A DNA stretch of 64,000 nucleotides from Cyclobacteriaceae bacterium (GCA_019638275.1 JAHBUC010000008.1:97581-161580), one strand, 5' to 3'. Counted from the stretch's first letter, positions 17,101 to 25,077 are shown. The notes: generated from the sequence alone by a model not told the origin. Numbers and translations are program-made.

Positions 17101-20093
17101 ACACCTATGGGCCCTCCTGCATCTTCCCATAAAAATTCAAAACCGGCATTACCTCCTGTAACATCTGCACGCAATTCACCATTTGGAGGTTCACAAGTTG
17201 TTTGATCAGAAATTTTTGTGACCGTAAGGCCGGGTATTACAAGCGGCCCGTCAACTACCTGACCCAGAACCGGAGGAGCACTACATCCCTTTTCGACATT
17301 TGTAATCACCAGGTAATAATCACCAGCCGGTAATCCTTGTATATCATAATTTGTGTCCGGTACCCCCAGCGTTCCTGCCGGGGTAACGCCATCATCCAAA
17401 AACCATTGGAATGCATACGGGCTTAAGTCAATGACGGTATCAGCACCAACAGCGATATGCGAAATCAGCCCTCCGGAATCGGGTGAAGTAGGCAGACATT
17501 TTACGTTGGGGAGCGAATCAATATTAACAGTGAACGGACGCGGCACAATTGTAATGGGCCAGAAATTGTTGGTGATGTCGCATTCTACTCCATTACTAAT
17601 TGCTGTTGTGTCAATAGGGAGTATAGAACCATCATTATACAATACAACATACAAATCAAAAGTTGTTCCCGGTCCATCAAACTCTATAAACGGCAGATCG
17701 CCCGCCCGTAACAGGTTTCCATTTGAATCAAATAAATCCCCTATTGAAAGCGTGTCACCTACCCTCAAGTTATTTACAATAATATTGGTTGAGTGAAGCA
17801 GCGTGCCGGTATTGTTTGGATCATAGGGGCTGCCCTGGAAAAAACTAACCGGAATAGAGGTATTGATAGGAAGGTCACCCGAGTTTGAAATATTGAAACC
17901 CACTTTCAAATCGATATTACCGCAAATAGGTGCTTCAGCAAAAACTGTTGGAAAATAACCCGGATCGTCCGGGTCAGTTAGTGGATCATTTGGATCCTGC
18001 CCGATGAATGTTAAGTCGGGCGCAGGAAATACAGGACAGCCATTTGCGCTTAAGAAAGGCACCTGGTTAAGAAAAACATTATACGGAGTTTGTGGCCCCG
18101 GTAAACCATTCGGGCAAGGCGTGTTGCTGAATACCGCTGCAATATCAAGCTGAGGAAAAGGAAGTGTTAGATCGTCATTAATATTTACCACAAAGTATCC
18201 AGGCTGATTCCAAACTCTTCGGGTTGGAAGCCATTCACCGTCTGAAAAGAAAATTCTGACCTCGCCCAATGCTTGTTGTTGAATACCTGCATTGATATTA
18301 AACTGAGCCGGGTTATCACTTCGGTTACACGACACGCAAATATCCGTATTGCCATCACCGTTCACATCGGCTATGATCGGGCCTTCGGTGTACGTATGCG
18401 ACATACAGATACGACTGAATAGCTTATTCGAGCCGGTTGCACCATCAACAATGGCCAGTTCCTGCGAATCGCGATAGACAACTTCCGGATTACCATCGTT
18501 GTCGAAATCATAAATCGTTACGGTAAGTACGCCCGAACGAGAATCGTTTATGGTTCGTACCCACTTTTGCACCAACCCATTGGCTGCATTGGTAGTAAAG
18601 CAGAACAACTGATTACCTGCTACAAACAAGAGATCAAGTACACCATCACCATCGGCATCACCAATATTTACACGGCCCGTTCCCCAAATCCATCCGTTCA
18701 GATAATTATCATGATCAGGTTTTTGATTATTCGGAATGCCAAGCTGGGCACTGGTGGGTGTCATATAACCCGTAACGGTGTTATCCTGAACATTCCAATA
18801 AAAAACGGTTGATCGTCCGGTTGAGGAATTCAGCGCACCGGTAACTACCACATCCACAAATCCATCTTTATCAATATCCGCCACACTGGTGCTGCTGTGC
18901 GTATCAATTCCATACTCGTCCGGATCGTTCATCAATTTCACAAAGTACTTATCGGCAACGCCATCTCCATTAATATCAAACGTTAGGGAGTTCATATCGC
19001 GCCACAAAACAAGTGAACCTGGTGCGCCAGGGTTTCTATTTGTTAACGAAGGAACTTTATAAATTTTCGAGCCACTCACCAACTCCATCACAAAGCCATC
19101 GGCACCTGCAGAACGAATATCAACAGCCACAGGAGCAGATGTTACGTCAACATCCCAATTGTCAGTACCCGTACCCGTCATCAGCTTACCGCCTTCGCTG
19201 GCCAGCAAGGCGCCAGTCTCAGCAGCAAAAATCCGGTCACGCAAATAAATTTCTGCCTTTCCGTCACCATCCATGTCAGCAATACCGAAAGTACCCGGAC
19301 GGTTCTTGCCCAGGTAAACCGCATTGTACATGGGCTTCAATCCACCCGGTCCATAGTTATTAAAGCGAAGCGCAAGCAGGTAAAAATTTTTAGGCGGGCT
19401 TGTGGGACTACCCTGACGATTACTCACTACACAGTAAATTTCGGCTTTACCGTCTTTATTTATATCGGCAATAAGCACTTCGTGTTCGAACAACAGGTTT
19501 TTTACATCAATGCCGTCAAACTTTTGAAAAAATCCGGTGTTCCCATCCAGGTTAAAATCGGCCTTTACGTTACCGGGGCTAAAACCGGGCTGCACAGCCG
19601 TAGCCACCAACCTGACTTCAGAATTCCATTTTGAGGTAATTACAACATCCGGATATCCATTTCCATCCACATCACCTGCGGCAACTTTTGATTGTGTGTC
19701 GGCAGTATTTTGACCGGATACGGCCGGAGGTCCAACCAGATCAAATGGTGTATTGGCACCGGGAGGAACGATACTACAATCGGAACCAGCGCCAACGAAT
19801 TCCAAACCAAAATAGCTTGCGCAATTAGGGTCGGCTGAATCAATGACCCCATCTCCATCATTATCAATGTTATCAAAGCAGTTGCAGCCTTGTTCAATAT
19901 TGGCAGGAAAAACACAATCCACCGGACAGGTACCAGCATTGGATGTGCTTCGAGGATCACAAGGATATTGGGTAACAGGTGTTTGTGCGTGGACACCCAA
20001 AGAAATAAGTGTCAGCAGGCATACAACCAGCCAATGTGTATATAGAGAGGGTCTTCGTTTGCCTGCCAAGATTTTCATCAATCTATTTTTCAT
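8166..20093 (-). CDS. Giant SprB-like T9SS type B adhesin (3975 aa)
   Basis: A cell-surface protein of about 400 kDa. Order: signal peptide (about 1-37, ending SLGVHAQ); a Cys-containing metal-binding stretch with IDNDGDGVIDSADPNC (about 75-92); an FG-GAP/VCBS propeller with at least eight DxDxDG-type calcium loops (about 100-640); a CARDB-like region (about 690-855); about 30 Ig-like SprB-type modules of 75-110 aa (857-3870), most opening with a Cys (TxCDP..NG) and closing with GC; and a C-terminal type B (gliding-motility/CHU) sorting domain from about 3883 (VSANGDNNNDTW to the end). Exported by T9SS and likely displayed as a long filament for adhesion or gliding. Alternative start at 20078. 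Follows the 1000-aa type B gene by 31 nt. Confidence 0.93.
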   Translation of the reverse strand: MKNRLMKILAGKRRPSLYTHWLVVCLLTLISLGVHAQTPVTQYPCDPRSTSNAGTCPVDCVFPANIEQGCNCFDNIDNDGDGVIDSADPNCASYFGLEFVGAGSDCSIVPPGANTPFDLVGPPAVSGQNTADTQSKVAAGDVDGNGYPDVVITSKWNSEVRLVATAVQPGFSPGNVKADFNLDGNTGFFQKFDGIDVKNLLFEHEVLIADINKDGKAEIYCVVSNRQGSPTSPPKNFYLLALRFNNYGPGGLKPMYNAVYLGKNRPGTFGIADMDGDGKAEIYLRDRIFAAETGALLASEGGKLMTGTGTDNWDVDVTSAPVAVDIRSAGADGFVMELVSGSKIYKVPSLTNRNPGAPGSLVLWRDMNSLTFDINGDGVADKYFVKLMNDPDEYGIDTHSSTSVADIDKDGFVDVVVTGALNSSTGRSTVFYWNVQDNTVTGYMTPTSAQLGIPNNQKPDHDNYLNGWIWGTGRVNIGDADGDGVLDLLFVAGNQLFCFTTNAANGLVQKWVRTINDSRSGVLTVTIYDFDNDGNPEVVYRDSQELAIVDGATGSNKLFSRICMSHTYTEGPIIADVNGDGNTDICVSCNRSDNPAQFNINAGIQQQALGEVRIFFSDGEWLPTRRVWNQPGYFVVNINDDLTLPFPQLDIAAVFSNTPCPNGLPGPQTPYNVFLNQVPFLSANGCPVFPAPDLTFIGQDPNDPLTDPDDPGYFPTVFAEAPICGNIDLKVGFNISNSGDLPINTSIPVSFFQGSPYDPNNTGTLLHSTNIIVNNLRVGDTLSIGDLFDSNGNLLRAGDLPFIEFDGPGTTFDLYVVLYNDGSILPIDTTAISNGVECDITNNFWPITIVPRPFTVNIDSLPNVKCLPTSPDSGGLISHIAVGADTVIDLSPYAFQWFLDDGVTPAGTLGVPDTNYDIQGLPAGDYYLVITNVEKGCSAPPVLGQVVDGPLVIPGLTVTKISDQTTCEPPNGELRADVTGGNAGFEFLWEDAGGPIGVTGPVLENVRSGTYTVIVTETLSGCTTEADGVIIDFTEEPDLVLSAVDVVNCVNASSGSVTARPFIGGVEQDTLNYQFNWYFYDKVTDTRGSILPNNTGNPTVKGLPVGHYEVLITEIATGCNSASLNPDTIAIRDLTVLPEARFTELAPQTSCDPLQSNGRLQADAFVNGVLQNPADFTFEWFEGQNTITPHTGGTSGINGQIAEGVKGGGQAFTVRITTANQCSIARDTVINEIINYPLIALSTTPNSVCDQALGFTGSVLSTVTFGGNTITAGTPDYIFEWYDGPLATGAPVNLNQQNYVNLDSGFYTLVVTNTLLHCPSVATVEQVLSIKALPVITASSIVSTNCDPALANGVAQVTDVDGAGINSPDYTFEWYNGNVAAGPIEATTPAYGVNTPGNGLQGGAGAFFTTLVRNLNSGCENTATVLVGDASVLPVLTLAAQDNTICDPALTNPPTQFSGSVTATVTNQVGAITDYAFVFGGGNTTGVQATNVYSQLNGGPDAYTAVATHTPTGCVSSLVSIPVQNVQDIPDLTTTSIASTNCVPGLENGQASVVTVDGVAAPGATYTYAWTGPGSFPVTNAANNANTHQLTAVQGGAGFDYSVLVTNQVNGCQSTALVNVADARVIPVLALTPASNSICDPAIANTPFNGQVSAAINNIPGGSTLASYFFEWNTGATGNGLNVLTGLDVGSYTVTALHVATGCESAPYSAQVTNAKVLPIITTAQTPSQNCAGGAPDGVASVVDVLPLGQTYDYRWYNGNTVTATPDFSELNTTLTTSNYNNIQGGLNGVSLFQYTVEVTIRESGCVNTAIVAVDDDSELPVVSLTSIDNENCVLPANGSAAVNTLSYRGAPVASPYTGFTFSWSAGGTVGPAPGDTYTALPAGTYTITVTNTDDNCISNPVSVDILDDLFIPEIEVAAIDQTSCDIANPNGELLATIDETAIGGGTGVTAGYSFQWTNDVTAATSATNQITGLRGNQTYTIRVVRPSTGCSNEQVITLDENITIPVVSAVVTDLTVCVPPDGSISASALPAATYDFFWYDGSDAIDENAVIAGASQAGPSAVYAGLIPGNYTVVARDVNTTCVSNLIIRTVNDASPAINLAITNVSLPTDCNAINSQMDATANGGTAGYTFDWYTGVPQPTDPLLGSIDYFTNPPVYTPPATVGTGSTVNGLLSGLYTLEVTDQTTGCKVFLPHSLPFQNSHAVIKITKTDSELCPYTVGNGSITIEIENPVAPAPPPGTDQTDYNVFLYPGSSTNPPLTTLLSPTNRTTEPVLPFLVSNTLIPGSYIVGVQETYSGSDCFIYQDVLIEAVALDPIITLASSVVSNTACDITQFDGSIEINVDKDPNDPIVGLTYDIDMVSDPNNAFPIAGVPAGNYQALNLGPNTYTFNVTASNGCTASRAFTVLDNPVVSQFVAGNLNVLNAQYCDPLLEQSARVTISSLSVIGGGPEVVSDYQFAWDNVTNNIPNVFVAQGDALNSLTGGDEFINQTPLPASGTVPAGTVRAGTYRVRATKTADASGTGGLGCTSAPYTITIGSNTVNPQLTLTPFGDTSCDPTFFEGSIQVDVITASGPGNGGTYTYQWTPTGGAGQPANSNANTGVNNLFTDLNDGNYSLTAINETTGCFSSLATTIQRKAPPVFTLNATPFNLTDCGIFDGRIENILVFVDGAPGVVADFDYTWFQGNLTTQVIDGQDDITHPVDDQLTLATYPAIAVGSYFVKAIRKAGGAGVGCESAPIRRDILDDRIFPQIALSQIENTACDGNFDGQITVTASTASGPGAGANYNFIWTNDPDGAGALFGASDALNQASSYTTPNTDLIGPGSYEVQVTNVITSCSTTGTIVLQQNTVPMEIVSVTSTDVDVCLPLAANGSGTVVDVSIGGSPGQSGLFTYTWADNPGMTVPILANDPGLTLLNLDAGTFYVRATRNAVAFPATPGVTGSGCFTAPVPFVVQDRRIAPSVSLSQLSNTACDGNFDGQITVTASTASGPGAGANYDFVWTNDPDGAGALFSASDVLNQASPYSTPNTDLIGPGSYTVQVTNVVTACSTSGSIVLQQNDAVILVVDASKTDQDICDFGGSILVEDVSINGVIDPDHNNFHFTWVANNPNNLPAIIDDVQGEDNLTVANHPTIQAGSYYVVARRADGLSGSGCESAPFRVDIQDIAVNPIPSFQTFVNSSCTGAFLNGAIRLNVRDNSGPGVGALYDYEFTYTGPNPPAGAPPFQFLGNNGNGINDGDLDSLMNLGDGTYNFMVRNQVTLCETPAQVIVQYDPVASKPNIISVDKNLPFDCLGNGGDATVTAIRIGTNAPITGSPALDPPNFQYDWYDNATDAFTNPAPAGNVPNGAPTNQRFVSMLQAGTYYVSVRDLLTECRSTPTEVRIDSVDIVYPSVVIQQTVLQLSCDPSDGTAVLQATADGFNATNPNYTFTWFNSLDGTGTTVIDPWPGSQSTINDLTSGNYSVTALNATTGCATTRLFIIPPFDPKFFPAIALSGDPQSSCLVDNGSVVVRVLPFPIVNGLTYSPPYNFRVDLYNGNQLTAGLGVEPPPVAPDMANLPNLPFSPQPGSFIADPLNDGLYTVRLIDLNTGCIVVDTTSIANDRRRPVPLVELENPLTNCDTRFNGQLSATADGRPVSNYDFSWWSALTNPPGVGDTLSTQHKLIGQDQGNYFVSIVNRSSGCDTLAQGTIPVDQTLPVAPSAQLIQPNTICWEDFYPQEPLARPNGWVRAHVNNQTAGFRFEWFTGELSNTQASTQTPDTVGVNYLHLISQTYTVRAVVLTTGCSNVRSIVVPDERVLPLGSVQTTPSYCPDVSPTLTGTGSVLLNITNSENVVLRGIRWFDESNNASIGDGIQVFEVSPGFYRAEFLTNEFCYGEAVGEVRTEILSYNLVSANGDNNNDTWIIDCISNYPNNNVKVFNRYGVLVYEANGYDNADTVFRGIGEKGVYSMGNDLPDGTYFYIIDKRDGSKPITGFLELVR
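10921..11835 (-). repeat. Near-identical duplicated modules inside giant adhesin gene
   Basis: Two adhesin modules, about 10930-11205 and 11560-11835, are nearly identical in protein (both start with NTACDGNFDGQITVTAST and contain IWTNDPDGAGALF or VWTNDPDGAGALF) and highly similar in DNA at an offset of 630 bases. Less conserved copies of the same two-module unit extend on both sides. This points to recent unequal duplication of a two-module unit. Confidence 0.8.
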
Positions 20094-20124
20094 TTAAACG
20101 AAGTTCAAAATAACCTTAAAACCG

Positions 20125-23115
20125 TTACCGTACAATCAATACGCTTCCGGTTATCGGGGTTGCATTCGGGCATCCGAATACATAATAATATGTGCCTTCC
20201 GGAACGGCTCTTCCACTGCTTGTTCCGTCCCAACCCGTAACCGGAAAACCCGTTACCTGGTAAATTCTTCTACCTCTTCCATCAAACACATTCATGTTGC
20301 AATCGGGATAATTTTCTACGTTGCCAATAACCCAAAAATCGTTGATATTATCAGCGTTAGGTGAGAAAACTTTTGGAATTGTAACATCTATGGGTGATTG
20401 CGGACCATCGCATTCATCTTTTGGCAAAAGAATCAATTCATCCGTTCCCGTACAACCGTTGTTATCGACAGTATTGACAGAAAAGGTACCTGGCTGCGTT
20501 ACAGAAACAGATGCTCCGTTTGCACCGGTACTCCACGAAAAGCTGGTAAACGATCCGGCAACACTCAGGCTTACGGATTCCGATCCATCGGAACAAATTT
20601 CAGTTACATTCGGATTAGCAACAATTTGTGGAGGTGTAGCTGCATTAACATTAAAATTTCTTGTTGTAGCATTTGAGCATCCTGTAACGCCCGGATAACT
20701 TAACGTTAAACGTGCGATAACTCCCGCCTGCGCAGCGGTGTACGTATGCGTTGTTGTTTGTCCGGTACCCACATCACCGTCACCAAATTCCCACGCATAG
20801 GCAACTGCTTCCGTGTTGGCAAAGGTTGAACCGGCACTGTTAAAGTTTACTGCGGTGCCCACACACACCAACGCAGGACTGGTAGTGAAAGAAGCAACGG
20901 GCGCACTGATTACCTGTAGACTCAGCGCACTTGTTTCACTTGTGCATGTAATACTCTGGTGCGAAACCAAAACGGTGTAGGCTCCAGCATCCGCTGCTCC
21001 TGCAGATGCCAGCGTAAACGATGCTCCGGTTTGTCCGGATATATTAGAACCATTTTTCTTCCACTGATAATCATATCCGGCAACGGGATTGATAGATAAC
21101 GTGATGGATTGACCGGTACAAACTTTCGCACTTCCGGTACTAGTGGCAATGGAGAAGGAAGCCGGTTCTACCACGTCTATATTTACCGTAGTAACATTAC
21201 TTCTGCAATCACCCGATTGAACCTGAAGGCTATACGTGCCCGCATTAACAGCTGTTACGTTTGGTATGCCTGCCGGATTTTGCTGCGTTGAACTGAATCC
21301 GCCAGGCCCCGACCAAAAGTATTGAGTAGCTGTGGTGGTGGTGGTTAGGGTTAATGTATTGCCTGCACATACCGTTGAAGGCGCATTGATAACCGGATTG
21401 GCCGGAACGCTTCCTGCACCTGCCACAACACTGATCGTGGCTTGTTGTGAGCAAGTACCTCCCTCTCCTACAGCTGTTAAGGTTATGGTTGATGGCGCAT
21501 CAGCAAACGTAATGTTTTTGGTAGGGCCTGTACCACCCGAACTCCACGAGAAGGCAACGCCTTGCATGGGTATGCTGGCAAGTTCAATGGTTTGACCGTT
21601 GCATATCGTTACCGGGTCTTCGTTAAAGATAACCGGCTTGTGGCAGTTTCTGTTTTTCCATACATCAATAGAAAAACTGGCCACGTTATTCGTAGAAGTA
21701 ATCGCAATATCTGGTTTGGCATCACCATCAAAATCAGCTGCACGAACAAACCAATTGGCCTTTGGTGTTACGATGGTGTATTGCCCAAAACCAGGCGTAG
21801 CATTTCCATTGTTGATGCAGATATTAAGTTGGGGACTGGCGAAATCGCGATTGCCCACTACAAAATCTACCAAACCATCACCATTCATATCGGCTACATC
21901 AACACCCCAGGCGGTTGGCGAAGGAAAACCCGTTGTTGAGTTAACCGAACTGAACGCAAAACCTCCCGTGTTCAGGTAAACAAAAGCTTTGTTTGCCCCG
22001 CGGTCGGCTACAACGAAATCCAATCGTCCATCATTATTGAAATCACCTGATGCAATGTCGTTGATGTTGGTACTTCCGCTTATTAATATACTGGTTATTG
22101 CAGAGAAGTTTAATGTTCCATTTGCCGGATTATTGTAGATAAAAACACGTTGCGCATTTGTATTGGCCGCAAAGGCTATGTCGGCCCAACCATCTCCGTT
22201 GTAGTCGGCTACATCTAACGCCAGTGTGTTTGTTGCACCCACTACCGTTTTCTCAATACGCGTAAAAGCGTCTGCAGTAATCGCACCCGCGGTAACGTTG
22301 TTATCGAAAATGTACAGGTTGTTGGTTTGACCATTGGTCACAATGATCTCCGGCTTACCATCCCGATCCAAATCGGCAATGGCCAATTCTTTTGCAAAGT
22401 CTCCTACCTGCAGATTTAGTGCTATAGGGGCAGCAAAAGAAATTGCACCCACGGAACTGGTGTTCTCAAATATATAAATATTGCTTCCGGTAACTGTTCC
22501 ACCACGGCTGGCCACGATCTCAGGCTTACCGTCACCATTTAAATCACCGCAGGTTACGCTAAAGGTGGGCACATTTAGGATGATGGATGACTGCGCGAAG
22601 TTTAGTGTAGTATTGTTTGCAGCAACCGTGCTTGTATTGCGCAGCAACATCAGGTTGGTTTTACCATCCCTGAATTTTGATCCGGCCAGATCCGGTTTAC
22701 CATCGCCATCAAAATCACAAGAGCACAAATCAAAAATATCATCCGGATTAGAAAATGGATTGTTGGCGAAATTGTTTGTAAAGGGCTGAACACCACTAAA
22801 GTTTGGTACAAATTTTTTGATTGATCGGGCAGAAAGTTTGGTTGCGAGGTTAACCACTTCAATGGTGCTTACCCGTGCTTCTGCAGGCACCCGAACAGAA
22901 ATAGAAGTTTCAGTAGCGTTTAAAATAGTACCTCTTACCGATCCAAACCACACCTGTAATTGGGCCGCATTTGCACTGAATCCAGAGCCATTAATGCGAA
23001 CGGTAGAAAACGGAAAATCGGTAACCTTATCAAAACTACTGATAACGGGTACCTGGGCAAACGAAGCAACGTTGCCAAGCAAAAGCAGGGCTCCACCTAA
23101 AATCAGGTAACGCAT
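20125..23115 (-). CDS. T9SS type B secreted protein with TIG, FG-GAP, PKD domains
   Basis: The frame opens at 23148, but the ATG at 23115 is chosen: it lies 4 nt after the upstream stop and directly precedes a signal peptide (MRYLILGGALLLL..ASFAQ). The 996-aa protein has an IPT/TIG domain (about 35-110 of the long frame), an FG-GAP/VCBS propeller with DxDGDGxxD loops (about 120-500), Ig-like modules with paired cysteines (about 510-760), a PKD domain (YAWEFGDGDVGTGQTTTHTY) and a type B sorting domain (IPKVFSPNADNINDFWVIGN to the end). Predicted surface adhesin exported by T9SS, co-transcribed with the giant adhesin and two PorP-type genes. Confidence 0.92.
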   Translation of the reverse strand: MRYLILGGALLLLGNVASFAQVPVISSFDKVTDFPFSTVRINGSGFSANAAQLQVWFGSVRGTILNATETSISVRVPAEARVSTIEVVNLATKLSARSIKKFVPNFSGVQPFTNNFANNPFSNPDDIFDLCSCDFDGDGKPDLAGSKFRDGKTNLMLLRNTSTVAANNTTLNFAQSSIILNVPTFSVTCGDLNGDGKPEIVASRGGTVTGSNIYIFENTSSVGAISFAAPIALNLQVGDFAKELAIADLDRDGKPEIIVTNGQTNNLYIFDNNVTAGAITADAFTRIEKTVVGATNTLALDVADYNGDGWADIAFAANTNAQRVFIYNNPANGTLNFSAITSILISGSTNINDIASGDFNNDGRLDFVVADRGANKAFVYLNTGGFAFSSVNSTTGFPSPTAWGVDVADMNGDGLVDFVVGNRDFASPQLNICINNGNATPGFGQYTIVTPKANWFVRAADFDGDAKPDIAITSTNNVASFSIDVWKNRNCHKPVIFNEDPVTICNGQTIELASIPMQGVAFSWSSGGTGPTKNITFADAPSTITLTAVGEGGTCSQQATISVVAGAGSVPANPVINAPSTVCAGNTLTLTTTTTATQYFWSGPGGFSSTQQNPAGIPNVTAVNAGTYSLQVQSGDCRSNVTTVNIDVVEPASFSIATSTGSAKVCTGQSITLSINPVAGYDYQWKKNGSNISGQTGASFTLASAGAADAGAYTVLVSHQSITCTSETSALSLQVISAPVASFTTSPALVCVGTAVNFNSAGSTFANTEAVAYAWEFGDGDVGTGQTTTHTYTAAQAGVIARLTLSYPGVTGCSNATTRNFNVNAATPPQIVANPNVTEICSDGSESVSLSVAGSFTSFSWSTGANGASVSVTQPGTFSVNTVDNNGCTGTDELILLPKDECDGPQSPIDVTIPKVFSPNADNINDFWVIGNVENYPDCNMNVFDGRGRRIYQVTGFPVTGWDGTSSGRAVPEGTYYYVFGCPNATPITGSVLIVR

Positions 23116-23119
23116 TTTG

Positions 23120-24982
23120 TTAGTGATGTACTGTAAGCAACCAGGCATCTCTGAAGATTTTCATTTTTCTGTACTTATCCCGCTCAGCGCGCGCTTTGTT
23201 AATATCATTTGTGTAGGTAACGTAAACATACCACATCTCTTTTTCGGTCAAATGCCCGTAATCAGCGGTGAATCCCATTTTTACCAATCCATCTGAGAAA
23301 TGCTTGGCATTCTCCATTGATCGGAAGGAACCCACCACCACAAAGTCCCCGGTATCCATCTCATCCTGATGACCGCCACGCTTCACAAATTCATGGCGCT
23401 CAGCATTGGGGTGGAAGTCAATATCCTCATCGTGATGCTCATCCGGATCGGCAGCATGTTCTTCCAGACGCAGGGTGCGTTCATTCTCTTCGTCACTGAT
23501 ATAAACCGGCACATAAAGCTGATTGCGGAAACGCGCCCCACCATCGTGACTATGATCTTCAAGCGGTGGCTCTACCGGTGCTACCGGTTGAGGTTGCGTT
23601 GGCTGTGGCTGCGTAACAACAGGTGTGGTTTGTTGTTGTGGCTGTGGCTGTACCGGTTGCGGCTGTACCGGTTGTGGTTGTGGCTGAACCGGTTGTTGCT
23701 GCTGGGGTTGCGGTTGAACCGGTGTTACCGTTGGCTGCGCTTGCTGTTGGGTGCGTTGCTTCTCCAACTCGGCCTGGCGTGCTGCCTGAGCCAGCGCCTC
23801 GGCTTCCTTTTGCTTTTGCTCAGCTTCTTTAGCGGCCAATGCATCAGCTTCCTTTTGTTTCTGTTCCGCTTCGCGGGCTGCACGAAGTTCAGCTTCACGT
23901 TCTTTGGCAGCTTTCTCCTTGGCCAGTTGTTCTTCCCGCTGCTTCTTGGCCAGCTCCTCCTGCCGCTTCTTGCGTTCTGCTTCTTCCTGCTTTCTTTTCT
24001 CAGCAATCAACTCACTGGCGGACTTCCGTTTCTTTGGTTTAAACTTCTCAGCATCAACAAAAGAATAATGTGGTTTTTCCGGTTTACGTTGCCCGAGCAA
24101 GTAGCTCATCTGCACTTCATACGAGGGACTGTTCAATTCATTAATACCTGTATTCTTCAGCGAGTATGATCCACCGATTAGAATCGTGTGGTTAATCTTC
24201 ACCCCACCCAAAGCCGAAATGCCGAAGTCTTGTTTATAACTTCCTCCCACCCATAACACATGATTAAGATGAACCACTCCGGCTACCTCAAACTGAGAAG
24301 GTAAATCTGCATTGATCCGGTACAATACATACGGTTCAAAAATGTGCTTATCGTTACCAAAGTAAAAGCGATTGCTGGCACTGACAATAACCGATTGAAA
24401 TGGTTTAACTTCCTTGAAAGAAAATGGATCTACACTTACATACGATGGCGCAAAAATAGAGGGCAGTGATACCCCCAGGTGAAAAGTTTTCGTGTGCAAC
24501 GAAATGCCTGCCCCCCCGAGCAGAAAAGCATTTTGATCGAGTAGCTCAGCTAAAGCCGGATCGGATGCATCTTCAATCTCTTCGAGGTTAACCATGTTCC
24601 AGGCACCTCCTATCGTAACGCCAAAGCGAAGGGCTACCTGATCAGAAAGCGAAGTGGAATAACCTAAACCCAGTGTTGCACCTGAGGTGTTTAAAACTCC
24701 GCGCGTGTCATTAATAATATTTAATCCAAAATTCAACCCACCCTTGGTTGTGGGACCGTGCAATGAAAGATTGGCAATGGCTGGTCCACCTTGAATGTTG
24801 GCCCATTGCTTTCGGTAACCCAAAAACAAAGCCGCTCTTCCATCGGCACCCGCATAAGAAGGATTGTAGGTATACGGATTGATGAAAAACTGTGTAAAGT
24901 TTGTAGCATCCTGGGAGAATAACTCTCCACTTAATAACGCCAGCAATACACTAAAAAAATAGAATCGACCTATACTATACAT
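23120..24982 (-). CDS. PorP/SprF barrel fused to coiled coil and SPOR domain
   Basis: A 620-aa protein. Residues 1-23 are a signal peptide and 24-300 a PorP/SprF barrel (TQFFINPYTYNPSYAGADG; ends YEVQMSYLLGQRKPEKP). Residues 312-412 form a Lys/Glu/Ala-rich charged helix, 413-470 a Pro/Gln linker, and about 545-620 a SPOR-like domain (DFVVVGSFRSMENAKHFSD, then WYVYVTY and a final hydrophobic strand). SPOR domains bind denuded peptidoglycan. The architecture suggests an outer-membrane T9SS partner that reaches through the periplasm by a rigid helix and linker to hold the cell wall (inference). First gene of the adhesin operon; normal PorP/SprF proteins are about 300-350 aa. Confidence 0.88.
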   Translation of the reverse strand: MYSIGRFYFFSVLLALLSGELFSQDATNFTQFFINPYTYNPSYAGADGRAALFLGYRKQWANIQGGPAIANLSLHGPTTKGGLNFGLNIINDTRGVLNTSGATLGLGYSTSLSDQVALRFGVTIGGAWNMVNLEEIEDASDPALAELLDQNAFLLGGAGISLHTKTFHLGVSLPSIFAPSYVSVDPFSFKEVKPFQSVIVSASNRFYFGNDKHIFEPYVLYRINADLPSQFEVAGVVHLNHVLWVGGSYKQDFGISALGGVKINHTILIGGSYSLKNTGINELNSPSYEVQMSYLLGQRKPEKPHYSFVDAEKFKPKKRKSASELIAEKRKQEEAERKKRQEELAKKQREEQLAKEKAAKEREAELRAAREAEQKQKEADALAAKEAEQKQKEAEALAQAARQAELEKQRTQQQAQPTVTPVQPQPQQQQPVQPQPQPVQPQPVQPQPQQQTTPVVTQPQPTQPQPVAPVEPPLEDHSHDGGARFRNQLYVPVYISDEENERTLRLEEHAADPDEHHDEDIDFHPNAERHEFVKRGGHQDEMDTGDFVVVGSFRSMENAKHFSDGLVKMGFTADYGHLTEKEMWYVYVTYTNDINKARAERDKYRKMKIFRDAWLLTVHH

Positions 24983-25077
24983 GTATAAAATCTATACAGT
25001 TACCATGCACTGTTAACCTCATGAATCAAAAAGCAACAGATTAAAAAATTAGCGTTAGTCATTCCGGTAAAGGTATT

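Noticed and set aside
17353..17796. 147-aa open frame on the plus strand
   Set aside because: Antisense shadow within the giant adhesin gene, no start signals or recognisable motifs.
8166..20093. Regular repeats that might suggest a CRISPR or tandem non-coding array
   Set aside because: The repeats are 225-330 nt, in frame and degenerate at third positions, as expected for protein modules; there are no short identical repeats with unique spacers.
23369..24169. 266-aa open frame on the plus strand, very rich in Leu, Arg and Trp
   Set aside because: Antisense shadow of the charged-helix and Pro/Gln part of the PorP-SPOR gene; its composition is that expected from reading such repeats on the opposite strand.
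24976..24987. Perfect 12-bp palindrome TATACATGTATA over the start of the PorP-SPOR gene
   Set aside because: Could be an operator or start-region hairpin, but it is AT-rich, short and single, so chance is likely; mentioned only with the promoter entry.
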